Part shown: one piece after another, positions 7,484 through 15,230 of the stretch
Layout of the letters: each line of letters opens with the position of its first letter
How positions within the stretch are numbered: position 1 is the stretch's first letter
NCBI RefSeq assembly: GCF_028548395.1
Contig: NZ_JAQQLA010000006.1
Location: 1 to 52,722 of the forward strand
Direction of reading: 5' to 3'
Length of the DNA: 52,722 bases
DNA from: Vogesella indigofera
GTDB lineage: Bacteria > Pseudomonadota > Gammaproteobacteria > Burkholderiales > Chromobacteriaceae
Program-made: the position numbers and the translations under genes
The notes under the pieces: generated by a model
Seen by the model: the letters and a program-made list of their open reading frames with translations, nothing else
Databases searched by the model: none
What the model was told of the DNA's origin: nothing

Positions 7484-8365
7484 ATGAGCTTTGCCGCACT
7501 GCCGTCGCTGAACGCCTTGCGCGTGTTCGAGGCCGCTGCCCGCCACGGCAGCTTCGTGCGTGCAGCCGACGAGCTGTGCGTGACGCACGGCGCGGTCAGC
7601 CGCCAGATCCGCCTGCTGGAAGAGCAGCTGGGCGTGGCGCTGTTCGAGCGTCGTAACCGCGCGGTCTTCCTCAGCGCCGCTGGCACCCGGCTGTTTGCCG
7701 CCTGCGGCGAGGCGCTGCACACCCTGCAGCAGGCGGTAACGCAACTGCAGCCGGCTGCCACGCCGCCGCTGGCGGTGTCGTGCGAGCCGACGCTGGCGAT
7801 GCGCTGGCTGATTCCGTGCCTGCCGCAGTTCCATGCGCTGCATCCGGGTATCGAGGTCCACCTCAGCGCCGCCGGCGGCGCGGTGCGGCTGGAAAGCGGC
7901 CATGTCGATCTGGCGATCCGGCGCGAGGACTTTGCGCTGCCGGCGCACTATTGCGTGCAAAGGTTGGCCGCAGAGCACGTCGGGCCGGTCTGTCGCGAAC
8001 AGGCGGCCGCGGTACGGCTGCACACCCGTTCGCGGCCGCAGGCGTGGCCGGAGTGGCAGCGCTTGCAGCCGGCGGCCGCGATGGCGCTGGCCGGCAGCCG
8101 CGAGTTCGAGCACTTCTACCTCAGCCTGCAGGCGGCGCTGGCCGGGCTGGGGGTGGCGATGGCGTCGCTGTTCATGGTGGCCGACGATCTGGCGGCGCAG
8201 TCACTGCAGGCGCCGGCCGGCTTTGTCGCCGACGGCAGCCACTACGTGCTGCTGTCGCTGCAGCCGCTGGCACAGGATGCGCGGCAGCAGGCGTTTGCCG
8301 CATGGCTGGCGGACAGCATGCAGCAGACGCTGGCATTGCATGCAAACAGGATAATACGAGTGTAG
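7484..8365 (+). CDS. LysR-family regulator, GcvA-like
   Basis: A 293-aa LysR regulator. The N-terminal segment LPSLNALRVFEAAARHGSFVRAA and the HTH up to about residue 65 (VTHGAVSRQIRLLEEQLG, FERRNRAVFLSAAG) match the GcvA/AmpR-like subgroup, with an effector domain from about 90. Its position opposite the RhtB-type exporter suggests that it regulates that gene and itself. A 14-bp motif copy (7960-7973) is read in frame within the effector domain. The start at 7484 is in the usual family position. Confidence 0.88.
   Translation: MSFAALPSLNALRVFEAAARHGSFVRAADELCVTHGAVSRQIRLLEEQLGVALFERRNRAVFLSAAGTRLFAACGEALHTLQQAVTQLQPAATPPLAVSCEPTLAMRWLIPCLPQFHALHPGIEVHLSAAGGAVRLESGHVDLAIRREDFALPAHYCVQRLAAEHVGPVCREQAAAVRLHTRSRPQAWPEWQRLQPAAAMALAGSREFEHFYLSLQAALAGLGVAMASLFMVADDLAAQSLQAPAGFVADGSHYVLLSLQPLAQDARQQAFAAWLADSMQQTLALHANRIIRV
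7960..7973 (+). repeat. 14-bp motif copy, 13/14, inside LysR gene
   Basis: AAGGTTGGCCGCAG, read in the frame Arg-Leu-Ala-Ala. Confidence 0.8.
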
Positions 8366-8384
8366 TGACTTAGAAATTATGTTG

Positions 8385-8406
8385 CGTGAAACTTGTGAAT
8401 TTCACG
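8385..8406. other. Small inverted repeat between LysR gene and yitT-like gene
   Basis: Arms CGTGAAA (8385-8391) and TTTCACG (8400-8406) have an 8-nt loop. It could be a weak terminator for the LysR gene or an operator for the next gene; no clear T-run follows. Confidence 0.35.
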
Positions 8407-8518
8407 TGATGTGTGCAAAATTTTGCCATTTGCGGGTTTTTTGATCTGGATTCATTGCCTTTGGCGCATGGCTGGCTACAATCCGCAGCTGACATATTGC
8501 ATTGCGGAATAATTTGAG

Positions 8519-9154
8519 ATGACGAGCGCCAGTCACACCCTGTTGGATCCCGAAACCAACGACGTTTCCCACTCGCTGCTGGAAGACATTCTGGCGATCC
8601 TGGTTGGCACCCTGCTGGTGGCCTTCGGCGTGGCGATGTTCAAGCAGGCCGGCCTGCTCACTGGCAGCACCGCCGGCATCGCCTTCCTGATCCACTACCA
8701 GAGCGGCATCCCGTTCGGGGTGGTGTTTTCGCTGATCAACCTGCCGTTCTACTGGTTGGCGGTGAAGCGCATGGGCTGGGCGTTCACCATCAAGACCTTT
8801 GTCGCGGTCAGCCTGCTGTCGCTGTTTTCCGGGCTGCACTCGCAGTTTGCCCACTTCGGGCCGCTGGATCCGTTCTACAGCGGTTTGGTCGGCGGCCTGA
8901 TGATGGGCATGGGCTTTATCGCGCTGTTTCGCCACAAGGCCAGTCTTGGCGGCATCAACATCCTGGCGCTGTATCTGCAGGACCGCCACGGCATCCGTGC
9001 CGGCAAGCTGCAGCTGGGCGTCGATCTGCTGATCCTGCTAGCGTCGCTGTTCATGGTCAGCGTGCCAGCCTTGCTCGGCTCCATCCTCGGCGCGCTGGCG
9101 CTGAACATGGTGATCGGATTCAATCACCGTCCCGACCGCTATATCGCGATGTAA
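8519..9154 (+). CDS. YitT-family membrane protein
   Basis: A 211-aa protein with five or six membrane segments (starting near ILAILVGTLLVAFGVAMFKQAG). The LLTGSTAGIAFLIHY stretch and SLGGINILALYLQ match the first domain of the YitT/DUF161 family. Many family members carry a C-terminal DUF2179 domain; this short form lacks it. Substrate and role are unknown. The ATG at 8519 is preceded by AATTTGAG, not a strong ribosome site. The stop is followed within 6 nt by a MITE-like element. Confidence 0.8.
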   Translation: MTSASHTLLDPETNDVSHSLLEDILAILVGTLLVAFGVAMFKQAGLLTGSTAGIAFLIHYQSGIPFGVVFSLINLPFYWLAVKRMGWAFTIKTFVAVSLLSLFSGLHSQFAHFGPLDPFYSGLVGGLMMGMGFIALFRHKASLGGINILALYLQDRHGIRAGKLQLGVDLLILLASLFMVSVPALLGSILGALALNMVIGFNHRPDRYIAM

Positions 9155-9160
9155 ACCGCA

Positions 9161-9300
9161 GAAGCCGTTCACGATCTGCTGCGCCTGCGTGATTCTGCGT
9201 TGCAATTGGCCAAAAAATGCTCATTGACGCCACGTCAACTGCGCTTTTTTGACCAATTCCGCCTTGTCTGACTTTGGCTCGCGAGATCGTGAACCGCTTC
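9161..9300. repeat. MITE-like element, variant-middle type (copy 4)
   Basis: The 140-bp element has terminal inverted repeats GAAGCCGTTCACGATC (9161-9176) and the complement of GAAGCGGTTCACGATC (9285-9300). The middle carries inverted TTGGCCAAAAAA/TTTTTTGACCAA arms around GACGCCACGTCAACTGCGC. The right end abuts the TGA stop codon (TCA, 9301-9303) of the MFS gene. Left flank GCA and right flank TCA differ at one base of a TNA-type target. Confidence 0.75.
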
Positions 9301-10554
9301 TCAGGCGCCGGGCAGCGGCGGCAGTCGGCGCAGGCGCAGGGCGATGGCCAGTGCCGCCAGCAGCAACAGGCTGAGGCAGGCGGCCACGCCAGGCCAGCGG
9401 TGCGATTCCCACAGTACGCCGGACAGGGTGCCCATCACACTGGAGCCGGCATAGTAGGCGGTCAGGTAACACGCCGATGCCAGCGCCCGTGCCTGCAGCG
9501 CGCGGCGCCCGACCCAGCTGCTGGCCACCGAGTGCGCGCCGAAAAAGCCGAAGGTGAACAGCGCGACGCCGCCGACCACCAGCCACAGCTGCTGCGGCAG
9601 CGTCAGTAGCAAGCCGGCCGCCATCACCACGATCATCAGCCACAGCACATTGCGTCGCCCGAGGCGGTCGGCGAGGGTGCCGGCCCACGCCGACGACCAG
9701 ATCCCCACCACGTACAGCAGGAATACCAGGCCGATCTGGCTCTGGCTGAGACCGAATGGCGCCTGCAGCAGGCGGTAGCCGAGGTAGTTGTACAGGCTGA
9801 CGAAGCAGCCCATCAGCAGGAAAGCGGACAGGAACAGCCATGGCAGGCCGGCATCGGCAAAATGACGGCGACCGTTGTGCCACAGCTGCGCCAGATTGCC
9901 GCGCGCCGGCTGGAAGTGACGCGACGCCGGCAGCTGCTTCCATACCAGCGCCGCCGCCAGCAGGCCGAGGCCGCCCAGCACCGCCAGTGCCAGCCGCCAG
10001 CCGGCGACATCGGCCAGAAGCGCCGCCAGATAGCGGCCACTCATGCCGCCCAGCGCATTGCCGGCGATATACAGCCCCAGCGCCTTGCCCAGCGAGCTGG
10101 CTTCCACTTCCTCGCTCAGGTACGCCATCGCCACTGCCGGTAAACCGGCCAGCACCATGCCGAAGGCCGCACGCGACCAAACCAGCGCGCCAAAACCCTG
10201 TGTCAGCGTTGCGGCCAACGTCAGCAGCGCCCCGATCAGTAGGGCGGCCACCATCAGCGGTTTGCGCCCGAGGCGGTCGGCCAGCAGGCTGGCCGGAATC
10301 AGCATCAGCGCCATCGACAGCGTGCCGGCGGAGAGCACGGTACTGGCGTGGGCGGCGCTGCTGCCGAATTCGGCCGAGAACAGCGGCAGCAGCGGCTGCA
10401 CGCCATAGAGCATGGCAAAGGTGGCAAAGCCAGCGCAGAACAGCGCCCAGCCGGTGCGTCGGTAGGCGGCAGTGCCGGTGACCAGCTTGCCGCCGGCGGG
10501 CGCGGCCGATGTGATGGAGCAGGTAGACGGCAGGGGAGCGCAATAGCTGGTCAT
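9301..10554 (-). CDS. MFS transporter, YnfM-like
   Basis: A 417-aa major facilitator protein with about 12 membrane segments. It has the MFS loop motif ADRLGRKPLMV after segment 2 and the mirror motif LADRLGRRNVLWL in the second half. Overall character fits the YnfM/arabinose-efflux-like drug:proton antiporter group; the substrate is unknown. A LysR gene lies divergently 96 bp away, mirroring E. coli ynfL/ynfM. The N terminus up to about residue 30 is not membrane-like, so an internal start is possible. Its stop codon coincides with the edge of a MITE-like element. Confidence 0.85.
   Translation of the reverse strand: MTSYCAPLPSTCSITSAAPAGGKLVTGTAAYRRTGWALFCAGFATFAMLYGVQPLLPLFSAEFGSSAAHASTVLSAGTLSMALMLIPASLLADRLGRKPLMVAALLIGALLTLAATLTQGFGALVWSRAAFGMVLAGLPAVAMAYLSEEVEASSLGKALGLYIAGNALGGMSGRYLAALLADVAGWRLALAVLGGLGLLAAALVWKQLPASRHFQPARGNLAQLWHNGRRHFADAGLPWLFLSAFLLMGCFVSLYNYLGYRLLQAPFGLSQSQIGLVFLLYVVGIWSSAWAGTLADRLGRRNVLWLMIVVMAAGLLLTLPQQLWLVVGGVALFTFGFFGAHSVASSWVGRRALQARALASACYLTAYYAGSSVMGTLSGVLWESHRWPGVAACLSLLLLAALAIALRLRRLPPLPGA
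10209..10222 (-). repeat. 14-bp motif variant, 12/14, inside MFS gene
   Basis: The minus strand reads GACGTTGGCCGCAA. Confidence 0.5.
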
Positions 10555-10650
10555 GGCAAGGTACCGAGCAGAAGACAGACCGATGCTAGGCTTGGCTGTT
10601 CAGATGGTCCAATATATATTTCAGTGATAATTCATATTTAAAAGCGATTA

Positions 10651-11550
10651 ATGGAACTGCGCCATCTGCGTTATTTCGTCACCGTGGCCGAAGAGCTGCA
10701 CTTCACCCGTGCTGCCGAACGGCTGCACATCGGCCAGCCGCCGCTCAGCCAGCAAATCCAGGCGCTGGAGGCCGAGCTGGGGGTGCAGCTGTTCCAGCGC
10801 AGCAAGCGGCGGGTGCTGCTGACCACGGCCGGCGAACGCCTGCTGGTGCGGGCGCGGCGGCTGCTGGCCGATGCCGAGGCCGCCGCCGAGGAGGCGCGCC
10901 GGGCAGGTCGCGGCGAGGTCGGTGAGCTGCGCATCGCGTTCACCTCGTCGATGCCGCTGGCCGGCGTGCTGCCGGACAGCCTGCGCCACTATCGCGAACG
11001 CTATCCGGCGGTCAGCCTCAAGCTGGAGGAAATGTTCAGCGGCGACCAGTACCTCGCGTTGCAGCAGCAGCGGCTGGATGTCGGCTTCGTGCGCTACAAC
11101 GGCGACGAGGTGGTGCCCGGCATCCGCCGCCGCGAGCTGCGCCGCGACCGGCTGTGCGTGGTGATCCACCGCGACCACCCGCTGGCGGCGCGCCCCCGGC
11201 TGGCGTTTGCCGAGCTGCGCGACGAGGGCTTCATCGTCTATCCGCCGGGGGTGTCCACCGGGCTGCCGGCGCTGATCCGGCAGCTGGCGCAGGCGGCCGG
11301 CTTCCAGCCACGCATCGCGCAGACCTCCGGCGAGGCGATGACGCAGATCGCGCTGGTCGCCGCCGGGCTGGGCATCGCCATCCTGCCGTCGCCACTGGCC
11401 TGCGTGCAGTTGGACGGGGTCTGCTACATCCCGCTTACCGATGCCGCCGCCTACCTGTCGATGGCGGTGGCCACCCGCGAGCAGGAGTCGTCGCCGCTGG
11501 TGGCGGCCTTTCTGGATGTGCTGCCAACGTTGGCCGCAATCGCGCCGTAG
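10651..11550 (+). CDS. LysR-family regulator, YnfL-like
   Basis: A 299-aa LysR regulator opening MELRHLRYFVTVAEELHFTRAAERLHIGQPPLSQQIQALE (shown in part), the BenM/CatM/YnfL-like subgroup start. The effector domain follows from about 90 (GELRIAFTSSMPLAGVLPD). The divergent MFS gene is its likely target. The AT-rich intergenic stretch 10555-10650 (ATATATATTTCAGTGATAATTCATATTT) should hold the operators, but no clean T-N11-A palindrome was assigned. A 14-bp motif variant lies at the very 3' end. Confidence 0.88.
   Translation: MELRHLRYFVTVAEELHFTRAAERLHIGQPPLSQQIQALEAELGVQLFQRSKRRVLLTTAGERLLVRARRLLADAEAAAEEARRAGRGEVGELRIAFTSSMPLAGVLPDSLRHYRERYPAVSLKLEEMFSGDQYLALQQQRLDVGFVRYNGDEVVPGIRRRELRRDRLCVVIHRDHPLAARPRLAFAELRDEGFIVYPPGVSTGLPALIRQLAQAAGFQPRIAQTSGEAMTQIALVAAGLGIAILPSPLACVQLDGVCYIPLTDAAAYLSMAVATREQESSPLVAAFLDVLPTLAAIAP
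11526..11539 (+). repeat. 14-bp motif copy, 13/14, at the 3' end of LysR gene
   Basis: AACGTTGGCCGCAA, the G-to-C variant also seen at 25158. Confidence 0.75.
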
Positions 11551-11800
11551 CGCGGGATGCGGGTGAAAAATGGCGCCGCAACGCCGTCGGGCGCAGTGAT
11601 CTGCGCCGCGTGGCCGCCCCAGGCGTGGCGGCCGTGCCGCGTGCGGCTTGATCCACGGCAATGCTGGCCGGCAGCGGGGTTCGCAACTATGGTAGTAACA
11701 CCGGCTTTGCTGTATTTTTAGCCTCACCCCGCGAGTGGTTGTAGCACTGGAGCAGGCCGTTTCGGCGGCAGATAACGATAAGAAAAACAAAGGAGGGCGT

Positions 11801-13390
11801 GTGAACACGTTCGATGAAAGCACCACGGTGCTGATTATTGAGGATTCGCATACCGTGCGGCAGTCGCTGCGCGCGATGCTGGCCCAGGTCGGCATCGCCC
11901 GCTCCGAGGCGGCGGTCAATGCTGCCGACGGTTTGCAGCGGATACGGCGCAAGCAGTTCGACGTCGTGCTGTGCGACTACAACCTGGGCGAGGGGATGAG
12001 CGGGCAGGAACTGCTTGAGCTGCTGCGCCGCAGCAATGCCTACCCGCTGACCTCGGTGTGGATCATGATCACCGGCGAGCGCAAGTACGAGCGCGTGGTC
12101 GCCGCCGCCGAGGTGGCGCCGGACGACTACATCCTGAAGCCGTTTTCCAGCCAGACCCTGTTCGACCGCCTGCGCCTGGCGCTGCAGCGCAAGCTGTTCC
12201 TGCGCCCGGCCCACCTCAAGCTGCTGGCCGGCGAGGTGTCGCAGGCGCTGCTGATCCTGCGCCAGCTGGAGAGCATCGCCGAGAACAATGTGCAGGTGAT
12301 GGACGTGCTGCGGTTGATGGCGGAGACCTACATGCTCAACGACCAGTTCAGCGAGGCGCGGCAGGTGTACGAGAAGATCCTGGCGATGAAGGCGATCCCG
12401 TGGGCGAAGATGGGCATGGTGCGCATCCTGAAGGAACAGGACGACATCGAGCAGAGCACGGTCATCCTCAACGAGATCATCGCCGACGCCCCCAACTACA
12501 CCGACGCCTACGACGCGCTGGCGCAGAACCTGACCCACGGCGGCCAGTTCCAGGAGGCGCTGTCCATCCTGGAAAAGGCGGTGGCACTGTCGCCGCGCAA
12601 CTTCCAGCGCCTGTGTGCCTGTGGCGAGACGGCGCTGAACGTCGGTGACCCGCTGAAGGCGGCCACCTATCTGGAAAAGGCGGTGCTGATCGGGCGCAAC
12701 AACAGCGCCTTCGGCCCCGGGGTGATGGTCGACCTGCTGCAGGCCTATAGTGAGGGCGAGCAGCTGGAAAAGATGGACCGCCTGTCCCAGGAGCTGGGCG
12801 GCCTGCTCAAGGGCGAGGCCGACCAGTTCCTGCTGCTGGTCTGTCGCGCGCTGTCGACGCTGGGGCGCAAGCGCTATACCGATGCCATGGCGCTGCTGCG
12901 GCAGGCGGCGGCCTTTCTGCTACTGCCGCAAACCGGCTGGCGCGACGCCACCCGCTTCATCGAGGCGGTGGCCCGCCTGCCGCAGGACATCGACGGCTAC
13001 TGTGCCGGCGAATGGCTGCAGCAGCTGGCCTTGCGCTTCGTGAAGAACCATCAGGACGTCACGCTGATGACCGCGCTGTCGCGCGACAACCAGGTGATGA
13101 TCGCGGCGATCGAGGCGGCGCATACCACGCTGCAGGCGGCCAACGATCAGGCGGTGGCGATGGCGAAGAACGGCCAGAAGCAGCAGGCGGCGCTGATGCT
13201 GTACGGCGTGGCGACGCAGACCCGCAACGACCGTCTCGGCATGAACGCCTGTTCGCTGCTGCTGCAGGACAGTGCGCCGGAGAGCCTGGACAAGGTGCTG
13301 CAGCTGATGAAGTGGCTGCCGCAGGACCACGAACGGGTGCAGGGCTTCAACGCCATCCTGTCCAAGCGCGAGATCCTGTCCGAAGGCTGA
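11801..13390 (+). CDS. Response regulator receiver protein with TPR repeats
   Basis: A 529-aa cytoplasmic protein. Residues 1-125 form a CheY-like receiver with the acidic pair Glu14/Asp15, phospho-acceptor Asp59 (VVLCDYN) and Lys113 (ILKPFS). The rest is helical with tetratricopeptide repeats (about 180-350, for example MAETYMLNDQFSEARQVYEKIL and ALSILEKAVALSPRNF in part) and no DNA-binding or enzymatic output. This suggests a phosphorylation-controlled protein-interaction adaptor. The GTG at 11801 has AGGAGG 5-10 nt upstream and starts just before the receiver; an ATG at 11735 would add an unrelated extension. No cognate histidine kinase is adjacent. A strong terminator follows. Confidence 0.85.
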   Translation: MNTFDESTTVLIIEDSHTVRQSLRAMLAQVGIARSEAAVNAADGLQRIRRKQFDVVLCDYNLGEGMSGQELLELLRRSNAYPLTSVWIMITGERKYERVVAAAEVAPDDYILKPFSSQTLFDRLRLALQRKLFLRPAHLKLLAGEVSQALLILRQLESIAENNVQVMDVLRLMAETYMLNDQFSEARQVYEKILAMKAIPWAKMGMVRILKEQDDIEQSTVILNEIIADAPNYTDAYDALAQNLTHGGQFQEALSILEKAVALSPRNFQRLCACGETALNVGDPLKAATYLEKAVLIGRNNSAFGPGVMVDLLQAYSEGEQLEKMDRLSQELGGLLKGEADQFLLLVCRALSTLGRKRYTDAMALLRQAAAFLLLPQTGWRDATRFIEAVARLPQDIDGYCAGEWLQQLALRFVKNHQDVTLMTALSRDNQVMIAAIEAAHTTLQAANDQAVAMAKNGQKQQAALMLYGVATQTRNDRLGMNACSLLLQDSAPESLDKVLQLMKWLPQDHERVQGFNAILSKREILSEG

Positions 13391-13408
13391 GCCGGCGGCA
13401 GGTCACGA

Positions 13409-13437
13409 AAAAGCCCGGATCGGTGATCCGGGCTTTT
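13409..13437. terminator. Terminator after the REC-TPR gene
   Basis: AAAAGCCCGGATC (13409-13421) and GATCCGGGCTTTT (13425-13437) form a perfect 13-bp stem with A and T runs on opposite sides, so it can work in both directions, toward the minus-strand dbpA as well. Confidence 0.9.
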
Positions 13438-13463
13438 GCATGTGGCGGAGCAGTGGCGGTTTA

Positions 13464-13615
13464 GAGCGTGTTCACGAACTCGCGAGCTAGAGCGAGACAA
13501 GGCGAAAACGGCTGGGAAAGCAGTATGTGTCCAGATTTAAACAAGCATTCCAAACACGTTTTTAACGCAGTATCGCTCCCTTGAGATCAAGTCGCAGCAG
13601 GTCGTGTACAGGCTC
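13464..13615. repeat. MITE-like element (copy 1), 152 bp
   Basis: Flanked by a perfect 3-bp direct repeat TTA (13461-13463 and 13616-13618). Imperfect terminal inverted repeats: left GAGCGTGTTCACGAAC, right (complement) GAGCCTGTACACGACC. The right-hand TTA is the complement of the dbpA TAA stop codon. The interior shares long blocks with copies 2 and 3, such as GCGAGACAAGGCGAAAACG and GATCAAGTCGCAGCAG. It has no coding capacity. Confidence 0.85.
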
Positions 13616-14998
13616 TTAGCTGACGAAGCGCATCTTGTAGCTTTTTGCCTTGATCTTGCCGACCGACAGCCGTTCCATCGCCTCCTGCGCGATGCCGCGT
13701 TCCAGCGCGACGAAGGTGCAGAACTCGAACACCATGATCTTGCCGACCTGGCTGCCGGCAATGCCGCCTTCGCCGGTCAGCGCGCCGAGGATGTCGCCCG
13801 GGCGCAGCTTGTCGCGTTTGCCGCCGCCGATTTCCAGCGTCAGCATCGGTGGCAGCAGCGGGCCGCCGGGTGCCGGCTTCAGCTCGCTGACTTCGCCCCA
13901 GATCAGCGGCGCCTTCTGGTATTCCTCTACCGCCGAGGCGCGGCGGGCGTCACTGGGGCTGACCAGGGTCAGCGCCAGGCCGTGCTTGTCGCCACGGCCG
14001 GTGCGGCCGATACGGTGGATGTGGATTTCCGGATCGTGCGCGACGTCGACGTTGATCACCAGGTCGAGGTCCTTGATGTCCAGGCCGCGGGCGGCGACGT
14101 CGGTGGCCACCAGTACCGTGGTGCTCTTGTTGGCAAAGCGTGCCAGGATCTGGTCGCGGTCGCGCTGTTCCAGTTCGCCGTACAGCGCCAGCGCGGAGAA
14201 GCCGGCCTGTTCCAGTTCGGCTACCAGCTCCTTGCAGCGCAGCTTGGTGTTGCAGAATGCCAGCGCCGAGCTGGGACGCACGCTTTGCAGCGCGCGTGCG
14301 ACGGTGTCCAGGCGCTGGTCGGGGTCGATCTCGTAAAACCACTGCTCGATCTTGCTGTCATCGTGCAGCGACTCCACCTTCACCTGTTGCGGGTTCTTCA
14401 TGAACTGCTCGGCCAGCTTGCGGATATTGTCCGGGTAGGTGGCGGAGAACATCAGCGTCTGGCGCTGGCGCGGGCAGGCGCGCACGATGCCGACGATTTC
14501 CTCGATGAAGCCCATGTCCACCATGCGGTCGGCTTCGTCCAGCACCAGCGTCTTCACGCCGCTGAGGTTCAGCGATTCGCGGAACAGGTGATCCTGCAGC
14601 CGGCCGGGGGTGCCGACCACGATGTGGGCGCCGTGCTCTAGCGAGGCGCGTTGCGGCGCCATCGGCGTGCCGCCGCACAGGGTGATGACCTTGATGTTGT
14701 CGATGGCGCGCGCCAGGCGGCGGATTTCCTGCGCCACCTGGTCGGCCAGCTCGCGCGTCGGGCACAGTACCAGTGCCTGCACACCGAACCAGCGTGGATT
14801 CAGGCTGTTGATCAGGCCCAGTGCGAACGCCGCCGTCTTGCCGCTGCCGGTCTTGGCTTGCGCGATCACGTCACGGCCATCGAGGATGGCGGGCAGGCTT
14901 TCGGCCTGGATCGGCGTCATGCTGTGGTAGCCGAGGCTATCCAGATTGGAGAGCAGGTTTTGCGGCAGGGAGAGCGAGGAGAATTTGGCTTTGTTCAC
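13616..14998 (-). CDS. dbpA: ATP-dependent RNA helicase DbpA
   Basis: A DEAD-box helicase that works on 23S rRNA hairpin 92 during large-subunit assembly. Motifs: Q-motif segment YHSMTPIQAESLP (24-36), Walker A AKTGSGKT (48-55), PTRELA (80-85), DEAD (154-157), SAT (185-187), ARGLDIK and HRIGRTGR. The C-terminal DbpA RNA-binding domain has the diagnostic KLRPGDILGALTGEGGI and KIKAKSYKMRFV, and the 460-aa length fits E. coli DbpA (457). The GTG at 14996-14998 gives the family N terminus; longer readings upstream cross repeat sequence. The stop codon lies in the flank of MITE copy 1. Confidence 0.95.
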   Translation of the reverse strand: MNKAKFSSLSLPQNLLSNLDSLGYHSMTPIQAESLPAILDGRDVIAQAKTGSGKTAAFALGLINSLNPRWFGVQALVLCPTRELADQVAQEIRRLARAIDNIKVITLCGGTPMAPQRASLEHGAHIVVGTPGRLQDHLFRESLNLSGVKTLVLDEADRMVDMGFIEEIVGIVRACPRQRQTLMFSATYPDNIRKLAEQFMKNPQQVKVESLHDDSKIEQWFYEIDPDQRLDTVARALQSVRPSSALAFCNTKLRCKELVAELEQAGFSALALYGELEQRDRDQILARFANKSTTVLVATDVAARGLDIKDLDLVINVDVAHDPEIHIHRIGRTGRGDKHGLALTLVSPSDARRASAVEEYQKAPLIWGEVSELKPAPGGPLLPPMLTLEIGGGKRDKLRPGDILGALTGEGGIAGSQVGKIMVFEFCTFVALERGIAQEAMERLSVGKIKAKSYKMRFVS

Positions 14999-15051
14999 AA
15001 TGACTTGGCGTTGATTAATCAGCAAGGGGCGGAGTGTAGCAGCAAGGGCGG

Positions 15052-15065
15052 CTGCGGCCAACCTT
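15052..15065 (-). repeat. 14-bp motif copy, 13/14, upstream of dbpA
   Basis: The minus strand reads AAGGTTGGCCGCAG; intergenic, about 54 bp upstream of the dbpA start. Confidence 0.8.
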
Positions 15066-15174
15066 TCAGCGGTGGCGGGTGGCAAATCGGTGGCTTGGTA
15101 GGTGGTGATGACTGGCCTGTTGTGGGAGTTTGCCTGACCGGCAGGTAGACAGGGGTGTCGTCGGTGCCAGATGC

Positions 15175-15202
15175 GCACAACCCCGCCGTGGCGGGGTTGT
15201 GC
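15175..15202 (-). terminator. GC-rich hairpin downstream of the DegP-type gene
   Basis: GCACAACCCCGCC (15175-15187) and GGCGGGGTTGTGC (15190-15202) form a perfect 13-bp stem with a 2-nt centre. It lies 28 bp past the stop of the minus-strand protease gene. No strong T-run follows, so termination efficiency is uncertain. Confidence 0.6.
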
Positions 15203-15213
15203 ACGATGGCGGC

Positions 15214-15227
15214 AAGGTTGGCCGCAA
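15214..15227 (+). repeat. 14-bp motif copy, exact, after the DegP-type gene
   Basis: Exact AAGGTTGGCCGCAA, intergenic, between the protease stop and its hairpin. Confidence 0.9.
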
Positions 15228-15230
15228 GCG

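Noticed and set aside
14999..15178. Extended dbpA start
   Set aside because: The extra residues come from repeat-bearing intergenic DNA; the GTG at 14998 matches the family N terminus.
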